Shown here: positions 35,543 to 45,768 of the stretch, in pieces
Layout of the letters: every line of letters begins with the position of its first letter
How positions within the stretch are numbered: the first letter of the stretch is position 1
Assembly: GCA_021604865.1 (NCBI GenBank)
Contig: BQJU01000024.1
Coordinates: 33,778 to 97,777, forward strand
Length of the DNA: 64,000 bases
Direction: 5' to 3'
Origin: Saprospiraceae bacterium
Lineage (GTDB): Bacteria > Bacteroidota > Bacteroidia > Chitinophagales > Saprospiraceae
Translations under genes and position numbers: made by a program
Notes under the pieces: generated by a model
Databases searched by the model: none
The model's input: the letters and a program-made list of their open reading frames with translations, nothing else
What the model was told of the DNA's origin: nothing

Positions 35543-37260
35543 TATTTGTTGGTATTGCTCATTCGAAAGCCATCCAAAATATTACCTGTTCTCAACTCCA
35601 GTTCCTGATGATAATAAAATGGCATGCAAGGTGGATCTATTCCCCAACAATATACACTATCTGCGATAGTCAACGGAATCCCATTTAATTTATTCACAGT
35701 ATAACGATCCAATTTATTCACCTCTACTGGTCTGATTAAGTGATTTTGAATCTCTTTATTTTCCAGAATCGATTTCCAACTTCCCCGGAGGAAAGAAAAA
35801 AACATAAGGCCAAACAATCCCAGGAACAAAACATTCTTAGGTATTTTGAGTAGCTGTAAGGCCGGGAACAACCCTCCCATGACAATAAAGGTGAGCAACC
35901 AGGGCCAGGCAAAACGAATAGCGGGAAATTTAAAGAACCAAAAAATCAGAAAAATCAAAACAATCAGGTAAGTACCCAACAAATAGTTCCTGGAGAACAT
36001 CTGATTTTTTGTTTTGATAACCAGGGAGAGGATACTTCCAACCAGGGAAAATGGGATCATGAATAAAACGAATTTTCCGACTAGATCCTTCTTTGTATCA
36101 ATTAACCATTGCGGCCACCACTCCCAAAATTGTAATGGGCCGGTACCTTCATAAGCATAACTGTATCGAACGACCAGGTTTTTGGCGTGTTCTTCAACAT
36201 AATAATAATTGGCCCACGCCACTTCAATGGGTATCTTCCAATCTGGCTGGAATAAATCAATAAAATAAAGTGGATAAACAAGAAAGCCAGTAAGAAAGTA
36301 ATTCCTAAAAAACCAGGGAACGGCAAAATAAGCTCCAAGCAGCAGAACAAATGGAATTATTTTCTTATTCCCCCGAATCATTTCATTTATCAAAATCCAG
36401 GCAGGGAACAATAACAAAAATAAAGCTGTAAATTTAACAGTAACCAAAAAGCCGGACAACACCAGAATGATCAATGCATCATAATTCCACTTCAGTTTCT
36501 TTTCGCTGATTTTTTTTATCCAAATGATGAGTACCAATAGGCCGATGAAATTTGTAGGATAATCTGCATCCATCGAGGTCAGCAATTTGCGAAACAGGAA
36601 AATTCCTGCACAAACCATCAGCATATCAGACCAGTAATAAGTGTACTCCCGGCGCAATAGGCGATTGACTCCTCCTAAGAAATATATATGAATGATCCAA
36701 AAAAGCCAGCCATTCAGATCATACAGTCCTCCTTGAAAAAAGGCAACCTGACTAAAAAGAGCACTGGTCAAATGATAGGCCGAATTATAACCCATCCGGT
36801 CATGGATAAGCCCGGTACCCGGTACCACCGGATACTGTTCTATCCAGCGTACTAATGGCAAAAAATACTCCCCCTCATCAGGAATTTCAGTGGGCCCACT
36901 TGTTTTGAGAAGGGCGATAAACAAGATTAAAAATGCCAGAATGTAGGTTAGCCATGAAGCTTGTTTAACCTCCTGCCACCAATAAAAAAAATCCCCCTTT
37001 AGTTGTTGCCTGTCAACCCACAAAAAACACATGCCAATAAAACCAAAAAGGCTCAACACCTGCCAATCAATGGAGTGTATTAAGGAAACCACATTCCCTG
37101 CCGCAGTTAGCAAAGCCATTCCCATTAACATCAAAGGAACCGGATGCGGATGGGGTTGTTCCAAACAAGGTTGCCATTTTTCGCATAAATACTTCCCCAG
37201 GTACCCCCAACTCAGGCATACTACAGTAATCAGGAACCAGTTTAGTAGAATTATCAGCAT
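35542..37260 (-). CDS. Polytopic membrane protein (LIC_10190-like), paralogue 2
   Basis: 572 residues, same architecture as the gene downstream. The first loop reads TSGPTEIPDEGEYFLPLVR, then WIEQYPVVPGTGLIHDRMGY and NSAYHLTSALF; the end has CWGIDPPCMPFYYHQELELR, corresponding to the tail of its neighbour. The DEGEY acidic pair in the loop is the best candidate for a catalytic site if this is a GT-C-type enzyme. Tandem duplication of the pair is evident. The start is 75 bases from the divergent FemAB-like gene. No experimental function known to me. Confidence 0.6.
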   Translation of the reverse strand: MLIILLNWFLITVVCLSWGYLGKYLCEKWQPCLEQPHPHPVPLMLMGMALLTAAGNVVSLIHSIDWQVLSLFGFIGMCFLWVDRQQLKGDFFYWWQEVKQASWLTYILAFLILFIALLKTSGPTEIPDEGEYFLPLVRWIEQYPVVPGTGLIHDRMGYNSAYHLTSALFSQVAFFQGGLYDLNGWLFWIIHIYFLGGVNRLLRREYTYYWSDMLMVCAGIFLFRKLLTSMDADYPTNFIGLLVLIIWIKKISEKKLKWNYDALIILVLSGFLVTVKFTALFLLLFPAWILINEMIRGNKKIIPFVLLLGAYFAVPWFFRNYFLTGFLVYPLYFIDLFQPDWKIPIEVAWANYYYVEEHAKNLVVRYSYAYEGTGPLQFWEWWPQWLIDTKKDLVGKFVLFMIPFSLVGSILSLVIKTKNQMFSRNYLLGTYLIVLIFLIFWFFKFPAIRFAWPWLLTFIVMGGLFPALQLLKIPKNVLFLGLFGLMFFSFLRGSWKSILENKEIQNHLIRPVEVNKLDRYTVNKLNGIPLTIADSVYCWGIDPPCMPFYYHQELELRTGNILDGFRMSNTNK

Positions 37261-37335
37261 AAGTTAAAGATGGTAGAACTATTTTTTAATCACAAAAATG
37301 CCATATTCTGGCCAAATACCTATTTTACAGTCGAA

Positions 37336-38298
37336 ATGCCCAACAAAAATAAATATATCCAATTTTGTCAAACTCAAAGTCTGCCCTTACAAATGCAATA
37401 TTGGTGGCTGGATCTGGTGTGTGGGTTGGATAATTGGGACGTAGCACTTTCTATTGACAAGGAAGATAAGATCAATGGGGCTCTACCCTATTATTTAACC
37501 CAAAAATGGGGACAATCTATCATAAAAATGCCTCCTTTTACAGATTATATTGGCCCTTGGATTCGGTTGCCGATTTCCAAAAAAATGAAACCCGATAGAA
37601 TATATTCAATTGAAAATCAAATAATTAGAAACTTAATTGACGAATTACCCAAAACCACTCTCTTTACCCAACAGTTTTATCCTGATTTTGAAAACTGGCT
37701 GCCTTTTTATTGGAACAACTATCGGCAAACGACTTACTACACCTACGTTTTGAATGATTTGTCAGATATGGATCAAGTTTACCACAACCTCAAAGGTAGC
37801 GTAAGAACGGACATAAAAAAGGCACAACAACTGGTTTTCATTGAAGAAGGCGAGGACATTGACATCATGATTCGATTGTATCAATTGTCTTTTCAAAGGC
37901 AGGGATTAGTTTTTATGGCAAATACTCAAGTCTTAAAAAATCTGGATCAGGCATTACAATCGAGAAATCAAAGGAAAATTTTTTTCGCAAAAGATTTAAA
38001 AACCAATGTGGTACATGCAGCTGTCTACCTTGTCTGGGATAATAACCGGGCCTATTTTTTATTCAGTGGAGCTGATCCTGTTTATAAAGAAAGTGCTGCA
38101 ATAAACTGGCTTTATTGGCATGCCATCTCAGCCATTGCTCCACAAGTCGATTCCATTGACTTTTGTGGGAGTATTTTGCCTAATGTAGAGCATGTTTTTC
38201 GTTCGTACGGTGCCATTCGAAAGCCTCACTTTAGGATTTATAAAGCAAAAAATAAATGGGTTCGCTTGTTTGCTCTATTATTCAATAAAGATTATTAA
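37336..38298 (+). CDS. FemAB/GNAT-type acyltransferase-like protein
   Basis: 320 residues from the ATG at 37336; the upstream ATG at 37270 is possible, but family members begin near KNKYIQFCQTQSLPLQMQYW. QYWWLDLVCG, KMPPFTDYIGPW and LKGSVRTDIKKAQQ (a basic acceptor loop) are typical of the FemAB-like GNAT proteins found in exopolysaccharide loci. The second GNAT fold has NNRAYFLFSGADPVYKESAA and SIDFCGSILPNVEHVFRSYG. Such proteins transfer amino acids or acyl groups from tRNA or CoA donors. Here an amino-acyl or acyl decoration of the glycan is likely. The next ATG overlaps its stop codon. Confidence 0.75.
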   Translation: MPNKNKYIQFCQTQSLPLQMQYWWLDLVCGLDNWDVALSIDKEDKINGALPYYLTQKWGQSIIKMPPFTDYIGPWIRLPISKKMKPDRIYSIENQIIRNLIDELPKTTLFTQQFYPDFENWLPFYWNNYRQTTYYTYVLNDLSDMDQVYHNLKGSVRTDIKKAQQLVFIEEGEDIDIMIRLYQLSFQRQGLVFMANTQVLKNLDQALQSRNQRKIFFAKDLKTNVVHAAVYLVWDNNRAYFLFSGADPVYKESAAINWLYWHAISAIAPQVDSIDFCGSILPNVEHVFRSYGAIRKPHFRIYKAKNKWVRLFALLFNKDY

Positions 38299-39383
38299 TG
38301 GCAGCTATATCTTTCACCTCCAAACAAAAAAGGTTGCAGGCTGGTATGCAGTGGTTGCTAAGAAGTGTAGATGTAACCAATGGAAAAGGATCATCTGCTT
38401 ATTATCACCTCTTGCATGGGTGGGCACCGGCTTACCCAGAAACGACGGGCTATTTAATTGAAACATTATTGGCCCTCGGAAAACATTTAAATGAGCCCCA
38501 GGCGGATCGTGCAGCTATGCAGTGCGTTAATTGGTTGTGTGATATTCAATCAGTTGACGGCAGTATCCCAAGTGACTTTGGAGGAAAAGGCAATCCAATT
38601 ATCTTTGACAATGGGCAAATCCTTTTTGGTTTTTTGGCGGCCTACAAATATAGTGGAGACAAAAAATATAGAAGTAGCTTAGATAGCTGTTCCAGGTGGT
38701 TATTACAACAAATCAATAAGGAGCAAAATACCTGGACAAAGCATCAATATGTGCCCAATTATTCTCCAGCTTATAACACCAGAGTGATATGGGCTTTATT
38801 AGCCGTCAACGAAATACTAAAGGATGAGGATTTGCAGCTGTCGATGATAAATGTTTTAGCGCATTATTGTCAAAAAATACAATCCAATGGAGTTATTACT
38901 GATTGGGGGTTTCATCCCAAGCATGCCGCCTATACGCATACCATTGCCTATACTATCAGAGGAATTTTGGAAAGTTCGATTTTACTGAAAGATGAATCTT
39001 CCTTTAATAAGGCACTGTGGATTAGCGATACACTCATGAAGCAAGTTAACCAGGATGGGGCAATTGCTGGTAAATACGATGAGCGTTGGAACGGCCAATA
39101 CAATTTTGTTTGTCCGGTAGGACATGCTCAACTAAGTATCCTTTTTGGTCGGTTGTATCAATTAACAGAAAGGACCGATTATCTTGAATTTTCCCAGAAA
39201 CTGCTAAACGAGATCGTAGACTGTCAATCATTAAATACCTGGTCACCATTTTACGGTGGCATTCCCGGTTCAAAACCATTTTACGGCCCATATCAAAGGT
39301 GGAAATGTATTAATTGGGGGGCGAAATTTTTTCTGGATGCCCTTTTGTTTCAGCATGCTCTTCTCCAAAAAAAGGAATTGTAA
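38298..39383 (+). CDS. Alpha/alpha-toroid protein of polysaccharide loci
   Basis: 361 residues, no signal peptide. Repeated helix pairs with aromatic-rich turns (YPETTGYLIETLLALGK, QSVDGSIPSDFGG, NGQILFGFLAAYKYSG, YNTRVIWALLAVNE, THTIAYTIRGILES, CPVGHAQLSILFGRLYQ) indicate an (alpha/alpha)6 barrel like prenyltransferase/squalene-cyclase repeats or glycoside hydrolases of that fold. Homologues in capsule clusters are sometimes mislabelled delta-aminolevulinic acid dehydratase. Acidic residues in DGSIPSDFGG and DGAIAGKYDERW could be catalytic. It starts on the last base of the FemAB-like gene, and its 3' end overlaps the convergent SGNH gene by 74 bases. Activity unknown. Confidence 0.6.
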   Translation: MAAISFTSKQKRLQAGMQWLLRSVDVTNGKGSSAYYHLLHGWAPAYPETTGYLIETLLALGKHLNEPQADRAAMQCVNWLCDIQSVDGSIPSDFGGKGNPIIFDNGQILFGFLAAYKYSGDKKYRSSLDSCSRWLLQQINKEQNTWTKHQYVPNYSPAYNTRVIWALLAVNEILKDEDLQLSMINVLAHYCQKIQSNGVITDWGFHPKHAAYTHTIAYTIRGILESSILLKDESSFNKALWISDTLMKQVNQDGAIAGKYDERWNGQYNFVCPVGHAQLSILFGRLYQLTERTDYLEFSQKLLNEIVDCQSLNTWSPFYGGIPGSKPFYGPYQRWKCINWGAKFFLDALLFQHALLQKKEL

Positions 39384-40542
39384 TAAGCAGATCTTCAGCC
39401 AATTTATCAGCCAATATTTTATAAGCAATTGTATCAGGGTGTTCATCTAAAACATGCAAAGTATGTTCTCCTCTTTTAAAAAGATGCGCATAATCCAGTT
39501 TTTTGACTTCAGGTTGTTTAATATAGGAAAGTATTTTATTTGATTCTCCCGGATATATTAATACAAAAAAGTTTTCGTTCCCAAATTGGGCCTTGTATTC
39601 CAAAAACATCTGATCAATAACCCGTCCTGTCAATAAATAGTGCTCCTCTTTTATTTTTAATGGCCAGTCTATGTTTAGGTATTGAAACACATAACTATAA
39701 TGCATGACATGCAAAAATTTGCGAATCCAGTAAGGCCGGGAATTCTTAAAATTGCCTTTCCTTATTAATTGATCGCCATCAAGACCAAAGTGCGGGGCAT
39801 TCCTACCAAAAGAAGTCACTTTACTCATATTTCCATAAACCCTGCGCAGGTGATCATCTATATAAACATAAAGGCCAAAACCATTTCGTTGATCTATTTC
39901 ACTGGCCAAATTTCTGGATTGAAGCAGCGCAAGCATATGATGTGGACCATAACCACAAAAACCATAATTATAGGTATAAAAGTCAGAAAGCACCTCTTGA
40001 AACCTGATTGGCAGGGTTTCATTATCTTTAACCCCCTCACCAAAAGTAAATGACCCGCCCAAAAATAGTCCGTAAAATTTCCCGCAATTTTCGAACGGAT
40101 TTACCCTACGTCCCAGTCTATCAGAATGAAAATCAATCTGGTATATAGTATCACCCTTGGAGGTGATTTCAGTTTTTGATTCCGTAAAATTAGCCCTGGT
40201 TTTATACCCAAGATTTGCGTCATCTTCAAATAATTCTTGCCGGGAAAAGTAAATCGGCCTTTCCCTTACATGTAGAACGATATATCCCAAAACCTCTAAG
40301 ACTCCCCACAACAATATAACCATTGCCATTTGAATAAAAACAATTCGCTTTTTCATTACCCCAATGATTACCAACCAGGCCCAAAATGCAGCAACTCCAC
40401 AAACGAACAATAATTTGGAAATCCTACCTTTGCCAATAACTCCATTCTGATCTCCAAAATAATAGTCTGAGATAAAATCAATTAAAAAGCAGATTAGTAC
40501 AAATAAAAGCAGGACACCTGGGTGTCGAAACAGTTGTTTCAT
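39310..40542 (-). CDS. Membrane-anchored SGNH-hydrolase-like protein
   Basis: 410 residues. Three N-terminal membrane segments (about 10-25, 44-62, 66-90) precede an exported domain. LFLGGSFTFGEGV (nucleophile candidate S164), NYGFCGYGPHHM and DEHPDTIAYKILAD (D366, H368) correspond to blocks I, III and V of the SGNH fold. Members in polysaccharide clusters add or remove acetyl groups. The gene is transcribed toward the polymer genes and overlaps the tail of the toroid gene by 74 bases, a long convergent overlap. An O-acetyltransferase partner was not seen nearby, so esterase activity is possible too. Confidence 0.72.
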   Translation of the reverse strand: MKQLFRHPGVLLLFVLICFLIDFISDYYFGDQNGVIGKGRISKLLFVCGVAAFWAWLVIIGVMKKRIVFIQMAMVILLWGVLEVLGYIVLHVRERPIYFSRQELFEDDANLGYKTRANFTESKTEITSKGDTIYQIDFHSDRLGRRVNPFENCGKFYGLFLGGSFTFGEGVKDNETLPIRFQEVLSDFYTYNYGFCGYGPHHMLALLQSRNLASEIDQRNGFGLYVYIDDHLRRVYGNMSKVTSFGRNAPHFGLDGDQLIRKGNFKNSRPYWIRKFLHVMHYSYVFQYLNIDWPLKIKEEHYLLTGRVIDQMFLEYKAQFGNENFFVLIYPGESNKILSYIKQPEVKKLDYAHLFKRGEHTLHVLDEHPDTIAYKILADKLAEDLLITIPFFGEEHAETKGHPEKISPPN

Positions 40543-40562
40543 TCTATCAACATTTGCTATGC

Positions 40563-43500
40563 TTATCGCAATATCACCAATTTCCCAATGTTATATTTAA
40601 AAAACCGGTCTGTGCCGTTATCATATTTTTCATAGGGCTTTCCATCCGCATCACGTGCAAAAACCTGATACAAATAAACGCCATTTGCCAACCTGTCGCC
40701 ATATTGATCGGTCCCATCCCAGGTGCCTTCCGTTTGATGAGTACCAATACGAAGCATACCCAAATCAGCCTGTGTCAATTCTCTGACTACCCTGCCAGAA
40801 ACCGTCATAATGCGAATCATAAAATCAACAGGTGGATCGGCCCCCGTGAGGGTATAGACAAAACGTGTTGAAGTTGAAAAAGGATTTGGATAATTGACCA
40901 CATTGGAAATGGCCGTTTCCGTGATAACCTCAAAGGCTATCTTATAGTCCAACTGACCGGAGGCATTGCCACTAACATCCTGGGCCTGCACTCTTAGGGC
41001 ATAAGTTCCATCCTCCAACAATTCAGGATTGTACTCAATCGTCGCCATATTTTTTTGTCCATTTCCACTTATTGAAGCCGGGTAAAATTGGAGTTCGCTG
41101 GATGTAAAAGCAATGGCTTCCGGATCGGAAAAGTCTGGCCGTTCGAGAAACACCCTCAATACAGAAGTATCAGAAAGCGCTAAAAAAGGATTTTCATCAC
41201 GCAGGGTAATCACAATTCTGGGTTTTGGAGAAACAATATCTCCTTCCAGGATGTGAATGCCATCAAAAGTGACATCAAGCACCGGATTTCGCTTATCTCT
41301 CTCTACATAAAAATCTTTAAATGCTACATTGTTGAACTGAAATAACTCCGGTTGATCCCCATCGGGATTAGCTTCGATAATCATTTTATAGGACCCACCC
41401 AGCGGTTTCGAATCCAACTGGAAATAAGTGATAATAGAATCTTGGCCATTTATACGTGCAAAACGTTTTTTTATGATTTGCTGATTATTAGCCTTGTCAA
41501 ATAAGGTATAATTTACCAGTAAACTGTCCATTGGATAGTTGCTAATATTGCGAATGGCCATTTCCAATTTAAAGGGATCGCCCTGTTGTAGCGTATCAGC
41601 ATGAAAACTTAGAAATTCGTTGGGCGCCAGGCTAGCATCAGGTAACCCTGTATAAATGACTCTCCAATAAGCCAGATGTGGCGAAGTCCTATGACTGGTA
41701 TCGCGAGAGTTGAAAATGAGTTGCAGGTAGGGATATTCCGCTGCTGAAATCCAACTAAGGGTTGTATCTATTGCCTGCAAATTCTCTATGAGCAAGGTAG
41801 TAGTAGAATCATTTCTGACACCCAAAACATCAATTGAAATTTCATCTAAATCTTCTCGATTAATAGCGTTCCATAATAATTTATCCCAACTTTTTGCGGG
41901 GCCAATTTTGGTAGATTTAACTAATCCCTCGTCCCAGATACCAGGGATTGAAAAAATTTCCACTATTGAATCCGTTAACCCTACCACTCGTTCGTATATG
42001 GGAAAATCAGGATCATTCTTTTTATAGAAAAAGACGTAAGGTAGTGCACCTGATTCAGCCGTACCTCTAATCTGAGTGGCTCCCTGTTCTTCAAATATTC
42101 GAAAAAGGTTTGTTCCTAAAGTCAAAGAATCAGCAGCCCATTCTTCAGGCTCATAATTATAGTTTTCCTGCTGCACCGTGTATACCAATACATAGTTGCC
42201 ACTGGGAATAGTATCTCTTAACAAGTTGATGACCAGTTCTCTTTCTTCTGTTGTTCGTGTCCAATAGGGATAAGATGCCCAGTAAGCCCAGGGAGAAACA
42301 TGGCTTCCATAATCACCAGGTGGATTGTTGATCCAGGGGTCGGCAGTCAGAGAATCTAAAACGCACACATAGATTCCGCCTTTTATCGGATCATCCCATG
42401 GCAAATAAACATAAGGATCACTATTGATATTTATTATTGGCCAAACATAGGGATACACACCGTTTCTAACCCTTACTGTTTTTACATCGTCTAAATATTT
42501 AAAATGCCGATCTCCTTCTTTAATTTCCATGTTGTTAAACGCATCTTTTTCAAACTGAAAAAAGTGAGATTGATTCCAACCTGCTTCACCATTATCCAGA
42601 TACAAAAAAGAGCTTTGATCCCAGATGTAACCAAATTGTGCTGTACTATCCGGGCTTACCCGCCAGTAATAGACGGTATTGTTTAAAAGTGGAATATCCG
42701 GGCTCCATTCTACCACTCCGCCTTTTTGCAGTATCTTTTTTTGGCGCTTTAGGTTGCTATTAAAATAAGCCGTGGTATCTATTTCCAGGACATAGTTTTG
42801 TTCCGGAGCAAACAAATCAGCTGTATTGGCCTTAAGGTTTATGGGACTAGATCCAACGATACTGAATTCGGCAGGCATAACGGGCCTAATGCCATTGGCA
42901 AAAACATAAAATTGAATACCCTTCATACCCAGACTATTCACTAGTTCATTATTATTTTCTGCGCTCGGAAGGGGTAATTCCGCAATTTCATTTTCTGTAT
43001 CTATCTTAATAAAAATGGTATTAAATCCTATTGCGCGAGTCTCTAAAGAGGGCAATTTAAGGGTAAATTCATTGCTGTAAGCCGGAGTGCTTATTTTTTG
43101 ACGATGGGCCAAAATTTCCGAACCATCGGGTAGTCTTCGATGAATTTCTATCCACATATTTTCATTTATCGCCTTCCCAGAATTATTTACTGAAAAGCTA
43201 ATCTGAAAGCTATCTTGCTGTGCAGTAATCACCTCCGGCAAAAATTTCACGCTTTCGGGTTCAACCCAGTAATCCGGTGCATCAAATGGATTGATCACAA
43301 TAGAGGGATCACCATTTAAAGTAAATTGTTGGATCAAGGTTCGCATAGGATAACCTTGCTGATTATCATACTGGGCAATGGTGGCCTGGTTTACTACCCC
43401 TATCCCCTTGCCATAATTTGACGTTCCCAAAGCGTTATAAAAAGCTTGATTAAAGGTGTTCAGAGTGCTCACAAATCCAAACCCGGTCGTTGCAAAAAAG

Positions 43501-45572
43501 GCAATGGAGCCTTTCTTTTCCTGAAAAATAAAATCTTCCCCAACACTCTTAAAACCACCATGGATCTGCCCTGATAAACACCCCAAGGAAAAAAGTACAG
43601 GATAACGATTTTCATTCAAATAAGTGGAAGGATTGTCCAGGCTGAAATCAAATCCACTAGTGCTAGAATGCCCAAAAAAAGTGATAATACCTGTCCCCTT
43701 ATTGATCCGGTTGGTCAGCTGTTGTGATTGGGATTGTTGAATAGGATCCGGACTTGTTTTAAACAAAGAAGTAATATTTGCCCCAAAGCTATTGTTTTCC
43801 AAAATAGTACCCATTGTATTCAAATATCCACGAATGCTATTCTGCTCACTGGCACCACCACCGCCACCCAGGTGGATGACTTCCTTACGCCAGTTACGAG
43901 CTGTTGCTTCCTGAGATTGGGCATTGGCTTCATAGCCAATTACTTTATCCAAGTATTGTTTGATTTCCTGAGCATTGGATACTGGTATTCTGCCGATTGG
44001 CAAAATAGGTACATCAGAATTGACCGAAGCAACGAGTAAATTATCTGCACCAGGACGACCAAATGTAGGGATATAAAAACTAGCATTAACCGGACTATTC
44101 AATTGACTGTTGGTACGAATGTCCGAATACTCTCGCGATTTTCCTATTAAAAAAACATGCTGAGGGTTGGACATTATTCTTTTGGCAAACCAGGTAAAAT
44201 TCCGAATAGCTAATGGGTGACGCTGCACACCATAGGCATACTGATCATACAATTGATGAATCTCCGCTACCAAAGTATTGAAGTTTCCACCATCTGCAGA
44301 AGCACGATAATCGGCATAGGCCTGCACCCAATTCTGACCATTTCCGTTGTCAAACAAGACCCTATTTGAGATAATGATAAACGATGTATTAGGGCTTCGG
44401 TAATCTATGAAATTTACTGCCTCTAATGCAGTCAGATTAGTAAAACTACCAGAGCCTGCCAAAACAAGCTTTCTTTCTCCAGCTGCTGAGGGAAGCTTCA
44501 ATCGGATCGTCCCATTTTCAACAGCTCCTGTCATTCTCAAGCTATTGGACAGGTCATATAATATCGGATTGTCTGCAGTATTGAAATTATTGATTTCAAG
44601 ATAGCGGCCTCCAACTGCATTTTCCAGCTGAAATTTATAAAAATTCAGCCCAACAAAATCGAAGAGGCGTGGATATCGCAAGCTGGCTAAAGCAATCTGA
44701 TATCGATCATTACTTTCATTCAATCCATTTACATTGAGGGTGACAGAAGCACCCAATTGGGCAGGGCTTTTGGGGAAATTGTAAAAACGCAGCTGGGCCC
44801 CTGTGAACTCTTCACTCACTTCTTGAATGCCATTGACTAAAATTTGCAATTTATGTCCTGCAGTATTAAAATTGGATACCATTCGCAGAGAAAGATTAGC
44901 GGTGGGCCCATTAGCATATACTGCAGGAGCTGGAATAGTCACTTCATGGGTGGTGCTGGGTGAATTTGCAAAACCATCAGAATCAAAATGAGAAAAATAA
45001 ATGCTTGTACTCCCAGAACGATTATGCACTTTTCCTAGACTCTGATTATACACCACCTTCTCCTCCCCCCAAAACCACTCCTCCGCCCCCGGCAAATCCA
45101 CCAATTCATTCTCCACCTCTACATACCGTGCAGTGGGAGTACCTACGGGTACCCAGGTCAGGAAATAAGCCGAGGTATCGGTAAAGAGGCTATACTCCGG
45201 ATTGAGCATCTCTGTATCTGGATTTTGGAAGAGGAAGCGGTCGAGTTCGCTGCGGTTTTTTTGGCCGTAAAATTCGAGGTAGTCACCTGCCGCTAGTGCG
45301 CCGGTGGTGGAGGTGTACAGGGGTACTTCCTGACCGAAATAATACAGCTGATACTGACTTGCCTGGAGATCATTGACCGGGACACCATTGTCGAGCAGGG
45401 TTTGAAAGGGCAGGCGGTAAATGCCGTCCTCCGCTACCTTGATTTTGAAATAAGGCTGATCGTAATTGATCCATTCATTGCCGTAAAGGGTGTCGACGCC
45501 ATTCCACATTTGTCCAAAAAGCGGTCCAATCAATAGAAAGGCTAAAATTGTTAGCAGTATAGTTTTCTTCAT
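40563..45572 (-). CDS. porU: PorU-type C25 family peptidase of the type IX secretion system
   Basis: 1669 residues with an N-terminal signal peptide (MKKTILLTILAFLLIGPLFG then Q). The gingipain-type C25 domain has TFFGHSSTSGFD (catalytic H635) and LFSLGCLSGQIHGG (catalytic C665). The C-terminal ~100 residues (YPNPFSTSTRFVYTLTG, then NGVYLYQVFARDADGK) are a type A T9SS sorting domain. PorU removes the C-terminal signal of T9SS cargo and attaches the cargo to the cell surface; the present layout fits the PorU2-like group. The long C-terminal beta-rich region (about 800-1560) is larger than in Porphyromonas PorU. It is probably transcribed from the region at 45573-46114. Confidence 0.85.
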   Translation of the reverse strand: MKKTILLTILAFLLIGPLFGQMWNGVDTLYGNEWINYDQPYFKIKVAEDGIYRLPFQTLLDNGVPVNDLQASQYQLYYFGQEVPLYTSTTGALAAGDYLEFYGQKNRSELDRFLFQNPDTEMLNPEYSLFTDTSAYFLTWVPVGTPTARYVEVENELVDLPGAEEWFWGEEKVVYNQSLGKVHNRSGSTSIYFSHFDSDGFANSPSTTHEVTIPAPAVYANGPTANLSLRMVSNFNTAGHKLQILVNGIQEVSEEFTGAQLRFYNFPKSPAQLGASVTLNVNGLNESNDRYQIALASLRYPRLFDFVGLNFYKFQLENAVGGRYLEINNFNTADNPILYDLSNSLRMTGAVENGTIRLKLPSAAGERKLVLAGSGSFTNLTALEAVNFIDYRSPNTSFIIISNRVLFDNGNGQNWVQAYADYRASADGGNFNTLVAEIHQLYDQYAYGVQRHPLAIRNFTWFAKRIMSNPQHVFLIGKSREYSDIRTNSQLNSPVNASFYIPTFGRPGADNLLVASVNSDVPILPIGRIPVSNAQEIKQYLDKVIGYEANAQSQEATARNWRKEVIHLGGGGGASEQNSIRGYLNTMGTILENNSFGANITSLFKTSPDPIQQSQSQQLTNRINKGTGIITFFGHSSTSGFDFSLDNPSTYLNENRYPVLFSLGCLSGQIHGGFKSVGEDFIFQEKKGSIAFFATTGFGFVSTLNTFNQAFYNALGTSNYGKGIGVVNQATIAQYDNQQGYPMRTLIQQFTLNGDPSIVINPFDAPDYWVEPESVKFLPEVITAQQDSFQISFSVNNSGKAINENMWIEIHRRLPDGSEILAHRQKISTPAYSNEFTLKLPSLETRAIGFNTIFIKIDTENEIAELPLPSAENNNELVNSLGMKGIQFYVFANGIRPVMPAEFSIVGSSPINLKANTADLFAPEQNYVLEIDTTAYFNSNLKRQKKILQKGGVVEWSPDIPLLNNTVYYWRVSPDSTAQFGYIWDQSSFLYLDNGEAGWNQSHFFQFEKDAFNNMEIKEGDRHFKYLDDVKTVRVRNGVYPYVWPIININSDPYVYLPWDDPIKGGIYVCVLDSLTADPWINNPPGDYGSHVSPWAYWASYPYWTRTTEERELVINLLRDTIPSGNYVLVYTVQQENYNYEPEEWAADSLTLGTNLFRIFEEQGATQIRGTAESGALPYVFFYKKNDPDFPIYERVVGLTDSIVEIFSIPGIWDEGLVKSTKIGPAKSWDKLLWNAINREDLDEISIDVLGVRNDSTTTLLIENLQAIDTTLSWISAAEYPYLQLIFNSRDTSHRTSPHLAYWRVIYTGLPDASLAPNEFLSFHADTLQQGDPFKLEMAIRNISNYPMDSLLVNYTLFDKANNQQIIKKRFARINGQDSIITYFQLDSKPLGGSYKMIIEANPDGDQPELFQFNNVAFKDFYVERDKRNPVLDVTFDGIHILEGDIVSPKPRIVITLRDENPFLALSDTSVLRVFLERPDFSDPEAIAFTSSELQFYPASISGNGQKNMATIEYNPELLEDGTYALRVQAQDVSGNASGQLDYKIAFEVITETAISNVVNYPNPFSTSTRFVYTLTGADPPVDFMIRIMTVSGRVVRELTQADLGMLRIGTHQTEGTWDGTDQYGDRLANGVYLYQVFARDADGKPYEKYDNGTDRFFKYNIGKLVILR

Positions 45573-45712
45573 AGCAACAGCTATTTTGGTATGCGCAGGT
45601 TCGGGGAGTTAGGCATTGGGCACAATTTTACTTGTATCCAATTTCAATGCGCTACAAATATCGGAATTTTTGACAAGATAAGTGTCGTCTGTAAGGCGGG
45701 AACAAAAAAAAA

Positions 45713-45747
45713 CTCCTACATCAGGGGAGGCTGATCGGATGTAGGAG
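45713..45747 (-). terminator. Terminator-like hairpin, minus strand, upstream of porU
   Basis: CTCCTACATC (45713-45722) pairs perfectly with GATGTAGGAG (45738-45747). On the minus strand the stem is followed by a run of nine T, the layout of an intrinsic terminator. No large gene ends before it on that strand, so it either ends a short RNA or attenuates porU. Confidence 0.55.
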
Positions 45748-45768
45748 CAAAAACATACTATGAGAAAA

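Noticed and set aside
41788..44604. Several plus-strand open frames within porU
   Set aside because: They are antisense to a long, well-supported gene and show no family motifs.
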